A DNA stretch of 64,000 bases from Caryophanon tenue (GCF_001700315.1 NZ_MASJ01000001.1:434001-498000); one strand, 5' to 3'. Counted from the stretch's first letter, positions 16,153 through 25,218 are shown. Program-made: numbers and translations. Notes: generated by a model from the sequence alone, not told the origin.

Positions 16153-16224
16153 TTAGTCAGTAAAGCATAAAGTCATAAAATAACCGAGCATTGCAAGTAA
16201 GCCAACTGTAATCCATGCGGTCAT
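16153..16224 (-). CDS. 23-residue hydrophobic membrane peptide
   Basis: A very short gene: ATG at 16224 lies 7 bases after AAAGGGGGC on the minus strand and codes for a peptide beginning MTAWITVGLLAML and ending MTLCFTD. It is one membrane helix with a C-terminal acidic residue. The good ribosome binding site, the uniform hydrophobicity and the tidy stop argue for a real gene. Peptides of this size in Bacillales include SpoVM- or CydX-like subunits and YtzL-type proteins; I cannot assign it to one. Confidence 0.55.
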   Translation of the reverse strand: MTAWITVGLLAMLGYFMTLCFTD

Positions 16225-16402
16225 AAAGACGCCCCCTTTATACGTGTCAAATACATGCTAAAATGGTCACTAAAATGAAACGGTAAAAAGAGTTATTCAT
16301 AAGTATTATTATACGCTACTCCTAAATTTATTGAAACCTTTTCATGGCAGAAACGTAGTAATTTACAAAGAGAGTTTTATTCTAATAAAGCAGGTGATGT
16401 TT

Positions 16403-16999
16403 GTGAAAAAGTGGTTACAAAGAGGATTAATGATTACTGTTGCCATGCTGACGCTTGGCTCAATTACTCCGACGCATGAAATTTGGGATGCGTTTGAAAC
16501 AAAAACAAAATCGGTGGCAGCAGCGCCCCCTACATATACTGAATTAACGGCACAATACGAAGCACCTGTACCACTCGAACCGGTACGCCTAACACGCGAA
16601 GATATTCAATATCAGCTTGTTAATGCAGCGCGTGAGCAAGCATATTTAAAGTTTGGAACACGTATTGGTCCAAAAATTGAATCACAATTTGAAGAGGTAG
16701 TATTCCCGAAAATGGAAGAGGCAATTGAAGCAACCGTTGCCCGTATGAATGATACAGATTTATCACAGCTCGCAATTACAGAAAAGCCTTCGGGAGCATA
16801 TGCAGAAAAGATTTTCCATATTTATAACGAACAAACAGGTGACGATATTATTCGTTTCCATGTTCGAACAGATAAACGTGCGTTAGATGGTTATTATTAT
16901 AATTTTCACTACCATACGGTGGAAGACAATTTTATCACACACTACACATTAGCAGATATTTTTTGGGCAAAAGATACACCGCCTAAATGGTTGAGCTAA
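16403..16999 (+). CDS. ypjP: YpjP family protein
   Basis: A 198-residue protein with an N-terminal basic and hydrophobic segment (KKWLQRGLMITVAMLTLGS), so it is probably membrane-attached or exported. The body (REDIQYQLVNAAREQAYLKFG, then IFHIYNEQTGDDIIRFHV) matches YpjP of B. subtilis, whose function is unknown. The GTG at 16403 is chosen because AGGTG lies 6 bases before it; an ATG two codons earlier is inside that window. In B. subtilis ypjP precedes thyB and dfrA; here the thymidylate genes are 24.5 kb further on. Confidence 0.82.
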   Translation: MKKWLQRGLMITVAMLTLGSITPTHEIWDAFETKTKSVAAAPPTYTELTAQYEAPVPLEPVRLTREDIQYQLVNAAREQAYLKFGTRIGPKIESQFEEVVFPKMEEAIEATVARMNDTDLSQLAITEKPSGAYAEKIFHIYNEQTGDDIIRFHVRTDKRALDGYYYNFHYHTVEDNFITHYTLADIFWAKDTPPKWLS

Positions 17000-17043
17000 C
17001 GAAAGCGCTTGATACAAAATCCTTCTCTCGATTAAATTGAACA

Positions 17044-17080
17044 AAGCCGCGGCGAATATGACATTCGCTGCGGCTTTTTT
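17044..17080. terminator. Intrinsic terminator
   Basis: AAGCCGC-g-GCGAAT (17044-17057) and ATTCGC-t-GCGGCTT (17063-17076) followed by TTTTTTG. It serves ypjP on the plus strand and possibly the convergent coiled-coil gene. Confidence 0.8.
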
Positions 17081-17129
17081 GTTATTTATCTATCACCGAG
17101 TTGGCTCTGTTTTAGAACGCACCTATTGT

Positions 17130-17855
17130 TTATGCTTGTTGTTCGTGGCGTTGTTTTTCTTTCACCAGCTCTGCAATCAGTTCCGCAATTTCTTGTTCTT
17201 GCTGTGCGAGCTTTTGCTGTTGCTGTGCGATTGTATCATCTACAGATTGTTCTTTTAGCTTGACCATTTCGGCGATTAACTGCGCAATTTCTTGCTCTTG
17301 TTGTGCAAGTTTGTCATCTTTTTCAATAAGAAGCGCTTTATAATCGGCAAGCTTTTGCTGTGTTTGATTGACATAGGCAACAAACTCTTCTTCATTAGCA
17401 TCTTGGGTTTTTAACGTGTCCGCTAATTCTTTTTGTGCCTTATGTAGTTCGTCGCGTAGCTTTGTTAGTTCTTGCTGAAGCGATGATGATTTTGAACGCG
17501 CCTCGGTATCGGCTTTTTGAACGCTATGCTTATAGTACGTTATTTCTTCTTGCAGTTGTTTATTTTGTGCACACACACGGTCATAATGGTCGAACAGTTG
17601 TTGTTGCTCATCATAAAGTGTGTCGTATTGCTGTTGTTGTTGCAACAAGCTTTGTTCAATATATTGCAGACGCCCCACATCATCTTGCATAGCGTTAAGC
17701 TTTAATGTAAGAGATTCATTTTTATAAGTTAAGTTTTGAACGTTTGTCGTTTCAATTTGCAAGTTTTTTTCATATACTTCAAGTTGTTCTTCCAACTCTT
17801 TTATGTAAGCTTGCTGTTTGTTATTTTTTTTAGATTTTGAAAAAAAGTTAAACAA
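17130..17855 (-). CDS. Coiled-coil protein, hypothetical
   Basis: A 241-residue, glutamine- and glutamate-rich protein that is almost all coiled coil from residue 15 to the end. The basic start (MFNFFSKSKKNNKQQ) carries no signal peptide. Near the end a unit is duplicated: KLAQQEQEIAQLIAEMVK at about 183-200 and KLAQQEQEIAELIAELVK at about 211-228. No enzyme motif is present. A structural or scaffolding role is likely, but no family can be named. A separate transcription unit: ATG preceded by AAAGGA, terminator region shared with ypjP. Confidence 0.72.
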   Translation of the reverse strand: MFNFFSKSKKNNKQQAYIKELEEQLEVYEKNLQIETTNVQNLTYKNESLTLKLNAMQDDVGRLQYIEQSLLQQQQQYDTLYDEQQQLFDHYDRVCAQNKQLQEEITYYKHSVQKADTEARSKSSSLQQELTKLRDELHKAQKELADTLKTQDANEEEFVAYVNQTQQKLADYKALLIEKDDKLAQQEQEIAQLIAEMVKLKEQSVDDTIAQQQQKLAQQEQEIAELIAELVKEKQRHEQQA

Positions 17856-18044
17856 GGCAACTAATCCTTTCTCTTTCGTGTCAAGGCACTTGGATAGTGT
17901 TATCGTAACACGTTCGCTCGCTGTTGAGAATATGTACTTTTTCGCGCCCCTCTTTATAAAAGAAGGGGAAATATACTTAATTGGATAATATTCCTACATA
18001 TTGTTAGTCGTTCGTAATAAAACTTTAGTTGTTTAGCATAATTA

Positions 18045-18060
18045 ACTTGACCGGACAAGT
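18045..18060. promoter_or_regulatory. Palindrome over the peptide-operon promoter
   Basis: ACTTGACCGGACAAGT is an almost perfect 16-base palindrome (one central A/A mismatch pair) that covers the -35 box TTGACC. A repressor bound here would block the promoter of the operon starting at 18120. Confidence 0.45.
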
Positions 18061-18075
18061 AGGAATATAGATAAT
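18047..18075 (+). promoter_or_regulatory. SigA-type promoter of the peptide uptake operon
   Basis: TTGACC at 18047-18052 and GATAAT at 18070-18075 with a 17-base spacer. The first gene starts 45 bases downstream. Confidence 0.6.
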
Positions 18076-18119
18076 TGAACATGTTGTTTTAAAAATAGAA
18101 AAGTAGGCGGGGGCACATT

Positions 18120-18980
18120 ATGTTCGCAGCAATAAATGGAACGAAAATTTATTTTGATGTAGAAGGTTCAGGTTATATCCCAGTAGGACCAACTATGGTA
18201 AAGAAACCGGTTTTAGTGGCAGTACACGGAGGACCAGGGAGTGACCATTCGGACTTTAAGCCGTGGTTAACGCCATTAGCAGAAGATTATCAAATTGTGT
18301 ATTTAGACCAACGTTGTAATGGGCAGTCAGAGCGCGTGGATGTGACAACAGCGACATACGACCAATTAGCGGATGATATTGAAGCGCTACGTCTGTATTT
18401 AGGGCTTGATAAGATCGCGGTGTTAGGTCACTCATTCGGTGGCATGATTGCCCAAGTATATGCAACACGTTATCCACAATCTGTTTCGAAATTATTACTA
18501 ATCAATACAGCGCCAAGCTATGCATTTTATAAAGAAGCAAAAGCGTTTGCAAAGCGTATTGGTACAGAAGAGCAAGTGCGCACAATTCCAGAGCTGTTTG
18601 AAGGCAATATTCGTGATGATGAGCATTTAACACAGTGGTGGTCAATTTGTTGGGATTTATATTGGTATGACTATCAAGAGGAGCTTGGTGGCGACACAGG
18701 CAACCGTCCGATTGGCTCATTAGATATTACCAACTATACATTTAAGCATTTAATGCCACAGTATGATGTACGTCCACAAATTAAAGAGCTAGCAGTGCCA
18801 ACATTAATCGTTGCAGGTCGTCATGATTGGATTACACCGTTAACACAATCAGAAGAAATGCATGCTTTAATACCAAATTCAGAGCTTGTTGTCTTTGAGA
18901 AGAGTGGTCATATGCCATTTATTGAAGAACACGCAGAATTTTTACAAGTCGTACGTGCGTTTTTATGTAAAGGTGAATAG
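18120..18980 (+). CDS. Alpha/beta hydrolase, proline iminopeptidase-like (S33)
   Basis: A 286-residue cytoplasmic hydrolase. It has the oxyanion motif HGGPG at residues 36-40, the DQR motif (YLDQRCNGQS), and the nucleophile Ser105 in GHSFGG; the acid Asp is in GRHDW and the His in KSGHMPF near the end. These are the marks of prolyl aminopeptidases, which remove N-terminal proline from peptides. It is the first gene of a seven-gene operon for peptide import, so it likely trims imported peptides. AGGCGGGGGC precedes the ATG; the next gene starts one base after the stop. A related esterase or lactonase activity is possible. Confidence 0.85.
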   Translation: MFAAINGTKIYFDVEGSGYIPVGPTMVKKPVLVAVHGGPGSDHSDFKPWLTPLAEDYQIVYLDQRCNGQSERVDVTTATYDQLADDIEALRLYLGLDKIAVLGHSFGGMIAQVYATRYPQSVSKLLLINTAPSYAFYKEAKAFAKRIGTEEQVRTIPELFEGNIRDDEHLTQWWSICWDLYWYDYQEELGGDTGNRPIGSLDITNYTFKHLMPQYDVRPQIKELAVPTLIVAGRHDWITPLTQSEEMHALIPNSELVVFEKSGHMPFIEEHAEFLQVVRAFLCKGE

Positions 18981-18981
18981 T

Positions 18982-19749
18982 ATGACAGATTATCAAGCAT
19001 GGCATCAACAGCGCCACGAAGACATACTAAGTGCGCAAGGAGATATTAGTCTTATTGCAATGTACGATATTACAGCGCGTATGAGCGTACAGGCAATACC
19101 AGGCGTATGGGAGCCAGTTACAGCAGACGCTCCTGGTTTACGCGTAACTGCGACAAAAGAAGACGGCTTATCGGTCAATGGACAGCTGATCGACGGCACG
19201 GTGACATTAATCGCTGATGAAACGGTCATTGCATTCGGTGACAGCTGTACAGCAATGGCAACGAGCCAGCCAGAATCACTGCATTTATTAGCCGTTTGGG
19301 ATACGACATGTGAAGCACGTGCGTCGTTTTGTCGTATTGATACGTATGAGCCAAATGCACAGTTTATTATAGAAGGAACATTACAGCGAGATGATGCAGT
19401 GATTGCTTTTTCACATACAGCAGATAACGGACAATCTCGTGCACACGCATCAATCGGCACAATTGATGTGACGATTGGCGGTCAAACGTATGCACTGCGT
19501 CCGTTCCAATCCGGTGACTATGCCATCGTTGTGTTTCGTGATGCGACAAGTGGTGCTGACACATACGGCATGGGGCGCATGGTCATTGTTGAGCAACTAG
19601 CACATGACCGTGTAAAGCTCGATTTTAATCGTGCCTTTTTACCACCGTGTGCGTTTTCACCACATTTCAATTGCCCGATGCCACCGTTTAGCAATCGCAT
19701 TCAAACAGCAATTGAGGCAGGCGAAAAAAATATCATCTATCGTGCATAA
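18982..19749 (+). CDS. DUF1684 family protein
   Basis: A 255-residue soluble protein of the DUF1684 type: an N-terminal tryptophan-containing helix (YQAWHQQRHEDI), two beta-rich halves, and the conserved C-terminal stretch KLDFNRAFLPPCAFSPHFNCP, which holds the family's asparagine/proline/cysteine-rich signature. No catalytic mechanism is established for this family that I know of. ATG at 18982 follows AAAGGTG, one base after the hydrolase stop; a longer frame from 18886 would overlap that gene widely and is not credible. It lies inside the peptide uptake operon, which suggests a role linked to imported compounds. Confidence 0.8.
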   Translation: MTDYQAWHQQRHEDILSAQGDISLIAMYDITARMSVQAIPGVWEPVTADAPGLRVTATKEDGLSVNGQLIDGTVTLIADETVIAFGDSCTAMATSQPESLHLLAVWDTTCEARASFCRIDTYEPNAQFIIEGTLQRDDAVIAFSHTADNGQSRAHASIGTIDVTIGGQTYALRPFQSGDYAIVVFRDATSGADTYGMGRMVIVEQLAHDRVKLDFNRAFLPPCAFSPHFNCPMPPFSNRIQTAIEAGEKNIIYRA

Positions 19750-19812
19750 AGTGTGCCGATGACTTGGAAGAAGCTCGGCACAATGAAATAAACAAATAAA
19801 GGAGTGTTAACG

Positions 19813-21426
19813 ATGTTCAAACGTTCAAAAAACATGTTTTTCTTCATGATGTTAGTGGCTGTTATGCTTGTTGTTGCAGCATGTAGCGGTGAAGAGGAAA
19901 CGGTTCAAGAAGGTACAAGCAGCGACGAAAACGTTGTGAATGTTGGGGTAACATATGCACCAAGCAATATTAACCCATTACAACCAGTGGGTCTTGTATC
20001 AACATATGTAGCAAATTTATTATTTTTACCATTAGTCGATTTAGATGCAGAGCTAAATTATCAACCAATGCTTGCAGATGCGATTACGACAGAGGATAAC
20101 AAAACATTTACGATTCACTTAAACAAAGAAGCGAAATGGACAGATGGCACAGACATTACAGCGGATGATGTTATGTACACATTACAGTTAATGGCAAACC
20201 CAACTGTCGCGTCAAACTATGCGTATATGTTTGGCATTATCGAAGGTCTTGATGCAGGCGGTTACTTAGCAGAAGGACAAGAAACGATTTCAGGTGTGAC
20301 AAAAGTGGATGACGACACAGTACAAATTGTGACGAAGCAACCAACAACATTAACGATTTTCCAAGATACAGTCGGTCGTTACTTATTAACATTACCGAAA
20401 GCACAGCTTGAAACGATTCCAGTAGCGGAATTAAATGCAAGTGACTTTATGCAAAATCCAACCGTAACATCAGGTCCATTTGTGATTGCGAATATTGACC
20501 GTAGTCACTATGTCGAAATGGTACCAAATAAAGACTACTTTAAAGGTGCGTCATCATTAGACCAATTAAACTTTAAAGTATTACAAGGAAACCAAATTGC
20601 CGCACAATTAAAGAGCGGTGAAATTGATATGAACATTCCATCTGCTGGTGTTATTCCAGTGTCTGATATGGAATTAGTACAAGAGCTAGATACATTAACA
20701 ACCGCTTACGGCGAGCCGTTAGCAACACAATACATGTATATTAATGAAAATGTTGTAGCGGACGCGAAACAACGTCAAGCGATTTCATATGCAATGAATC
20801 GTCAAATGATTGTTGATAGTTTATTAAAAGGTGCTGGCGAAGTAACAGATGGCTTCTTCCCAAGCATTAGCCCATATTTAAATGAAGCGGTAACACCAGT
20901 TGCGCACGATGTAGAAAAAGCGAAGCAATTATTAGCAGAATCAGGCTGGGATACAAGTAAAACATTAAAGTTAGCTGTATTATCAGGTGACGCAACACTA
21001 GAACAAGCAGCGAACATTATCGTTGAAAACTTACGTGAAGCAGGCATTACAGCAGAAATTCAAATGATGGATTTCGGTACAATTATTAATGAAATTGTGA
21101 GCATGGAATATGATTTAGCCATTTCAACAGTATCTATTACACCGATTAATCCACTTCCGGATATTGCGTACTTCTTAGGAGAAGGCAATCCAAATGCGTA
21201 TAGCAATGCACGTGTAAATGAAATTTTAGTGGCGTTATCAACAGAAGTAGATGAAGCGAAAATTCAAACACTATACGATGAGTTACAAGTGATTACACAA
21301 CAAGATGTGCCGATGCCATCGATTTATGCAACGACAGCATTAGGTGCAGTAAACAAGCGTGTACAAGGGGCAACACCGAGCGACTTCGGCATGTTCATTA
21401 ATGTACATGAGTGGACAGTACAATAA
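19813..21426 (+). CDS. Peptide ABC transporter substrate-binding lipoprotein
   Basis: A 537-residue extracellular binding protein of the SBP_bac_5 (OppA/DppA) family. The signal peptide ends in the lipobox VVAACSG, so it is lipid-anchored on the outer face of the membrane. Family landmarks are NPLQPVGLVSTYVANLLF, the WTDGTDITADDVMYTLQ segment and the late AVNKRVQG. It captures oligopeptides or dipeptides for the downstream permease. ATG at 19813 follows AAAGGAG. A strong hairpin after the gene (21438-21469) may keep its message more abundant than that of the rest of the operon. Confidence 0.92.
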   Translation: MFKRSKNMFFFMMLVAVMLVVAACSGEEETVQEGTSSDENVVNVGVTYAPSNINPLQPVGLVSTYVANLLFLPLVDLDAELNYQPMLADAITTEDNKTFTIHLNKEAKWTDGTDITADDVMYTLQLMANPTVASNYAYMFGIIEGLDAGGYLAEGQETISGVTKVDDDTVQIVTKQPTTLTIFQDTVGRYLLTLPKAQLETIPVAELNASDFMQNPTVTSGPFVIANIDRSHYVEMVPNKDYFKGASSLDQLNFKVLQGNQIAAQLKSGEIDMNIPSAGVIPVSDMELVQELDTLTTAYGEPLATQYMYINENVVADAKQRQAISYAMNRQMIVDSLLKGAGEVTDGFFPSISPYLNEAVTPVAHDVEKAKQLLAESGWDTSKTLKLAVLSGDATLEQAANIIVENLREAGITAEIQMMDFGTIINEIVSMEYDLAISTVSITPINPLPDIAYFLGEGNPNAYSNARVNEILVALSTEVDEAKIQTLYDELQVITQQDVPMPSIYATTALGAVNKRVQGATPSDFGMFINVHEWTVQ

Positions 21427-21437
21427 TTTGAACAACG

Positions 21438-21469
21438 GGGCTGTTGCAGAGTATTTACTCGCACAGCCC
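21438..21469 (+). promoter_or_regulatory. Intra-operon hairpin
   Basis: GGGCTGT+GC+GAGTA pairs with TACTC+GC+ACAGCCC with single-base bulges and a TT loop. No T-run follows. Placed between the binding protein and the ATPase genes, it may protect the upstream message from decay or act as a partial terminator. Confidence 0.5.
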
Positions 21470-21496
21470 TATTACTAAGTAAAGGGACGTGTTAAC

Positions 21497-22477
21497 GTGA
21501 AGAGTTTGCTAAACGTAAAAGGTCTTACGACAGCATTTGAAACGGAAAATGGGAAGGTTATTAGCGTAGATGACGTAAGTTTTACGTTAAAGTATGGTGA
21601 AACATTGGCGTTAGTGGGCGAGTCGGGCAGTGGCAAAAGCGTGACGGCACTCTCATTAATGCGTCTATTAGGAAAGCGCGGAAAAATTGAGCGTGGTGAT
21701 ATACAGTTTGATGGTGCATCGTTACAAACTGTGTCGGAAGCGCAAATGCAAAAGCTTCGTGGTGATGAGCTTTCGATGATTTTCCAAGAGCCGATGACCG
21801 CGCTAAACCCTGTTTTTACAATTGGACATCAATTAGTTGAAGCGATTCGTTTACATGTAAACATTGATAAAAAAGAGGCAAAAACGTTAGCGCAAAACAT
21901 GCTCGATAAAGTCGGTATCCCAAATGCTGCGCGTGTGATGAAGCAATTTCCTTTCTCATTATCGGGCGGAATGCGTCAACGTGTCATGATTGCGATGGCA
22001 CTTGTATGTGAACCGAAATTATTAATTGCTGACGAGCCGACAACGGCATTAGACGTAACGGTACAAGCGCAAATTATGCGCTTAATGAATCAGCTTTGTG
22101 AGGAAATGGGCACAGCCATTTTACTCATTACGCATGATTTAGGTGTCGTGGCGGAAATGGCAGACCGCGTCATTGTTATGTATGCAGGACAAATCGTTGA
22201 AGAAACTGATGTCTTTACATTATTTAGAGAACCATTGCATCCGTATACACAAGGGCTACTTGCATCGATTCCGTCAATGGACTTTGATGACAAGGAATTA
22301 ACGGCGATTAACGGCGCAATTCCAGCAAATTACCAACATTTACAAGGTTGTCGTTTTGCGAATCGTTGTCCATTAGCGACAGAAGCGTGCCGCACATCAC
22401 AGCCACCATTAGTTGAAGTGGTGCCAGGACATAAAACACGTTGCTTTGAATGGCAACAGCTACAGCGAGGAGAGTGA
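21497..22477 (+). CDS. Peptide ABC transporter ATP-binding protein (OppD/DppD type)
   Basis: A 326-residue ATPase subunit. Walker A is GESGSGKS at residues 41-48, the signature is LSGGMRQRV, and Walker B is LLIADEPTTALD. The C-terminal oligopeptide-transporter extension is present with the cysteine-rich GCRFANRCPLATEAC, which can hold an iron-sulfur cluster in DppD-like subunits. It energises uptake through the two permeases encoded downstream. GTG start; AAAGGGA lies about 10 bases upstream. The next ATPase gene begins 5 bases after its stop. Confidence 0.92.
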   Translation: MKSLLNVKGLTTAFETENGKVISVDDVSFTLKYGETLALVGESGSGKSVTALSLMRLLGKRGKIERGDIQFDGASLQTVSEAQMQKLRGDELSMIFQEPMTALNPVFTIGHQLVEAIRLHVNIDKKEAKTLAQNMLDKVGIPNAARVMKQFPFSLSGGMRQRVMIAMALVCEPKLLIADEPTTALDVTVQAQIMRLMNQLCEEMGTAILLITHDLGVVAEMADRVIVMYAGQIVEETDVFTLFREPLHPYTQGLLASIPSMDFDDKELTAINGAIPANYQHLQGCRFANRCPLATEACRTSQPPLVEVVPGHKTRCFEWQQLQRGE

Positions 22478-22482
22478 GGAAT

Positions 22483-23322
22483 ATGACTACGAAAAAGCCA
22501 CTTTTAGTCGTACAGAATGTTAAAACGTATTATCCGATCAAGACAGGCTTTATGAATTTAAAAACAGACTATGTTAAAGCAGTAGACGGTGTATCATTTG
22601 ATATTTTTGAAGGGGAAACAGTAGGGCTTGTAGGAGAATCTGGCTGTGGGAAATCAACGCTTGGGCGAACGATTATCGGACTAGAGCCGATAACAGACGG
22701 TCATATTTATTTTGATGGTCAACAGATGGATTATCGTACGGACCGTGTTTCATTAAGTAAGCAAATTCAAATCGTATTTCAAGACCCATATTCATCACTA
22801 AATCCACGTCAAACGATAGGGGATGTTTTAGCTGAGCCACTACGTGTGCATCGTATTGTCGCTGCGCGTGATATTCCACAAGAAGTGGAACGATTGCTAC
22901 AGCTTGTAGGACTGCCAACGACTGCCAAATCACGCTATCCGCATGAGTTTTCAGGCGGGCAACGTCAGCGTGTCGGCATTGCGCGCGCGTTAGCACTACG
23001 CCCACGTTTACTCATTTGTGATGAGCCGGTATCTGCATTAGACGTGTCGATTCAAGCGCAAATTATGAATTTATTTAAGCAATTGCAACAAGAGCTAGGG
23101 CTAACGTATTTATTTATTGCCCATGGTTTAGGTGCAGTGAAATATATTAGTGATCGCATTGCTGTGATGTACGCTGGGAAAATTGTTGAAATGGGCACAA
23201 CTGAAGACATTTTCTTACGCCCACAGCATGCGTACACGAAAACATTATTACGTGCTTATCCAAATCCAGACCCAACAAAGCGCAGTATTATTCAGCGAAC
23301 ACAAAAAGGAGCGTTAGAATGA
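22483..23322 (+). CDS. Peptide ABC transporter ATP-binding protein (OppF/DppF type)
   Basis: A 279-residue second ATPase. Walker A is GESGCGKS at residues 51-58, the signature FSGGQRQRVGIARAL and Walker B LLICDEPVSALD. The switch region reads IAHGLGAVKYIS where most relatives have SHDL in place of AHGL, so Asp after the switch His is replaced by Gly. It is shorter at the C end than OppD and lacks the cysteine cluster. ATG at 22483 follows GAGGAGAG. It overlaps the following permease gene by four bases. Confidence 0.92.
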   Translation: MTTKKPLLVVQNVKTYYPIKTGFMNLKTDYVKAVDGVSFDIFEGETVGLVGESGCGKSTLGRTIIGLEPITDGHIYFDGQQMDYRTDRVSLSKQIQIVFQDPYSSLNPRQTIGDVLAEPLRVHRIVAARDIPQEVERLLQLVGLPTTAKSRYPHEFSGGQRQRVGIARALALRPRLLICDEPVSALDVSIQAQIMNLFKQLQQELGLTYLFIAHGLGAVKYISDRIAVMYAGKIVEMGTTEDIFLRPQHAYTKTLLRAYPNPDPTKRSIIQRTQKGALE

Positions 23323-24293
23323 TTGGTTATATTGTACGACGTTTGCTAATTGCCGTTCCTGTGTTGTTTGGGGTAACGGTTATTAACTTCTTAATTATGC
23401 GTATGGCGCCAGGAAATCCAGTGGACATGCTCGTTAGTCCGAAACTACCGGATGCCGCACGTGAAGCGAAAATGATTGAACTTGGGCTACATGAGCCGAT
23501 TTATATTCAATATTGGAACTGGTTAAAAAACTTAGTAGTACATCAAGATTTAGGCTATTCGATGATTACGTATGAGCCAGTAACAACGATGATTTGGGAC
23601 AGAATGGGCCCGACTGTATTGCTGATGGGCGTGGCACTTATTTTAGGTTTATGTATCGCCATCCCAGTCGGTATTTATAGTGCGACAAAACAATATTCAA
23701 AGTTAGATTATGTATTTGTAACAGGGTCATTTTTAGGCATTTCGATTCCGAACTTTTTTTTAGCACTATTACTTGTCTATGTTTTTTCGATTCAATTAAA
23801 CTGGCTACCATCTGGTGGGATGAAAGAGCTTGGAAGTAGCGGTAGTGTCACAACGTTAATCATTCATATGATTTTACCGTTAATCGTACTTGTTGCAAGT
23901 GTCGCAGGGCGCAATATTCGCTATGTACGCTCAAGCATGTTAGAAATTTTAGGGCAAGATTATTTACGTACGGCACGTGCTAAAGGCGTGAAAGAGTTTT
24001 TCGTTGTCAATAAGCATGGGATGCGCAATGCCTTAATCCCAATCGTAACGATTATTGGATTAGAAATTCCGATTTTATTTGGCGGTGCAGTTGTCGTTGA
24101 GCAAATTTTTTCATGGCCAGGCATTGGTCAATTGACATTATCTTCTATTATGAATCGTGATTATTCAACGCTAATGGGCTTAAACTTAGTCGCTGCTTTT
24201 GTCGTCATTGCTGCGAATATTGTAACGGACATTGCATATGCCTTTGTAGATCCACGCATTCGAAAAAGTTATGTAGGAGGGTCGAAACGATGA
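23319..24293 (+). CDS. Peptide ABC transporter permease (OppB/DppB type)
   Basis: A 324-residue membrane protein with six predicted helices and the typical N-terminal start MIGYIVRRLLIAVPVLFGVT. The EAA-like loop that contacts the ATPase is present as DYLRTARAKGVKEFFVVNKH around residue 210, and the MAPGNPVDML segment after the first helix is typical of DppB. It forms the transport channel with the next gene product. The ATG lies in the stop of the ATPase gene and its own stop overlaps the next start, so translation is coupled. Confidence 0.92.
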   Translation: MIGYIVRRLLIAVPVLFGVTVINFLIMRMAPGNPVDMLVSPKLPDAAREAKMIELGLHEPIYIQYWNWLKNLVVHQDLGYSMITYEPVTTMIWDRMGPTVLLMGVALILGLCIAIPVGIYSATKQYSKLDYVFVTGSFLGISIPNFFLALLLVYVFSIQLNWLPSGGMKELGSSGSVTTLIIHMILPLIVLVASVAGRNIRYVRSSMLEILGQDYLRTARAKGVKEFFVVNKHGMRNALIPIVTIIGLEIPILFGGAVVVEQIFSWPGIGQLTLSSIMNRDYSTLMGLNLVAAFVVIAANIVTDIAYAFVDPRIRKSYVGGSKR

Positions 24294-25210
24294 GTATATG
24301 GCAACGATTTTTTAATAAAAAACAATATGATGCCCAGAAATCTGTACAGTGGTCAGAAGAACAAAGTTTCCCGTCACATCATGTGTTTTGGCAACGTTTT
24401 AAAAAGCATAAGCTGGCAGTCGTAAGCTTATGGACGTTATTAGTCATTGCGATGTGTGCAATTTTAGCGCCGATTTTAGCGCCATTTGATCCAAATGAAA
24501 TTACCGGTAATTTTAGTGCCGCGCCTTCGATGCAACATTGGCTAGGAACAGACCAAGTCGGACGCGATATTTTAAGTCGCGTGTTATATGCCGCACGTGT
24601 ATCGTTAGTCGTGGGTATTGGTGCTGTGGCGATCTCAGCCATTATCGGAACAGTGCTTGGCTTAGTATCGGGCTATTTTGGTGGTCTAATCGATGGGATC
24701 ATTATGCGTATTACCGATGTGTTTATGTCATTCCCATATATTATGTTTATTTTAGTAGTAGCAAGTATTGTTGGGCCGGGCTTAACGAATATTATTTTAA
24801 TTTTAGGGATACTCGGCTGGCCAGGTATTGCGCGTTTAGTGCGAGGCAATGTATTAGCTATTAAGCAATCAGATTATGTCAAGGCAAGTGTGGCGCTTGG
24901 CTATAGCACACCACGTATTTTATTTAAACATATTTTACCAAATACGATTGCACCAATTTTAATTTATGCAACAAGTGGTGTAGCAGGTGCGATTTTAGAT
25001 GAAGCGGCACTTAGCTTTTTAGGATTAGGCGTACAGCCACCTGATGCAAGCTGGGGCAATATGTTATCAAGTGCGCAATCAGTTTCGATTTTAACGACAC
25101 AGCCATGGTTCTGGATTGCACCTGGTGTATGTATTTTAGTAACGGTGCTAGCGATTAACTATATTGGCGATGCACTGCGAGATGCGTTAGACCCACGTAA
25201 TGTGAAGTAA
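24290..25210 (+). CDS. Peptide ABC transporter permease (OppC/DppC type)
   Basis: A 306-residue permease with a cytoplasmic N-terminal stretch of about 35 residues, a first helix (VVSLWTLLVIAMCAILAPIL) and five more. It shows the OppC_N motif (HWLGTDQVGRDILSRVLYAAR) and the ATPase-contact loop DYVKASVALGYSTPRILFKH. Last gene of the peptide operon, followed by the hairpin at 25250-25288. Confidence 0.92.
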   Translation: MSIWQRFFNKKQYDAQKSVQWSEEQSFPSHHVFWQRFKKHKLAVVSLWTLLVIAMCAILAPILAPFDPNEITGNFSAAPSMQHWLGTDQVGRDILSRVLYAARVSLVVGIGAVAISAIIGTVLGLVSGYFGGLIDGIIMRITDVFMSFPYIMFILVVASIVGPGLTNIILILGILGWPGIARLVRGNVLAIKQSDYVKASVALGYSTPRILFKHILPNTIAPILIYATSGVAGAILDEAALSFLGLGVQPPDASWGNMLSSAQSVSILTTQPWFWIAPGVCILVTVLAINYIGDALRDALDPRNVK

Positions 25211-25218
25211 CGAGGATA

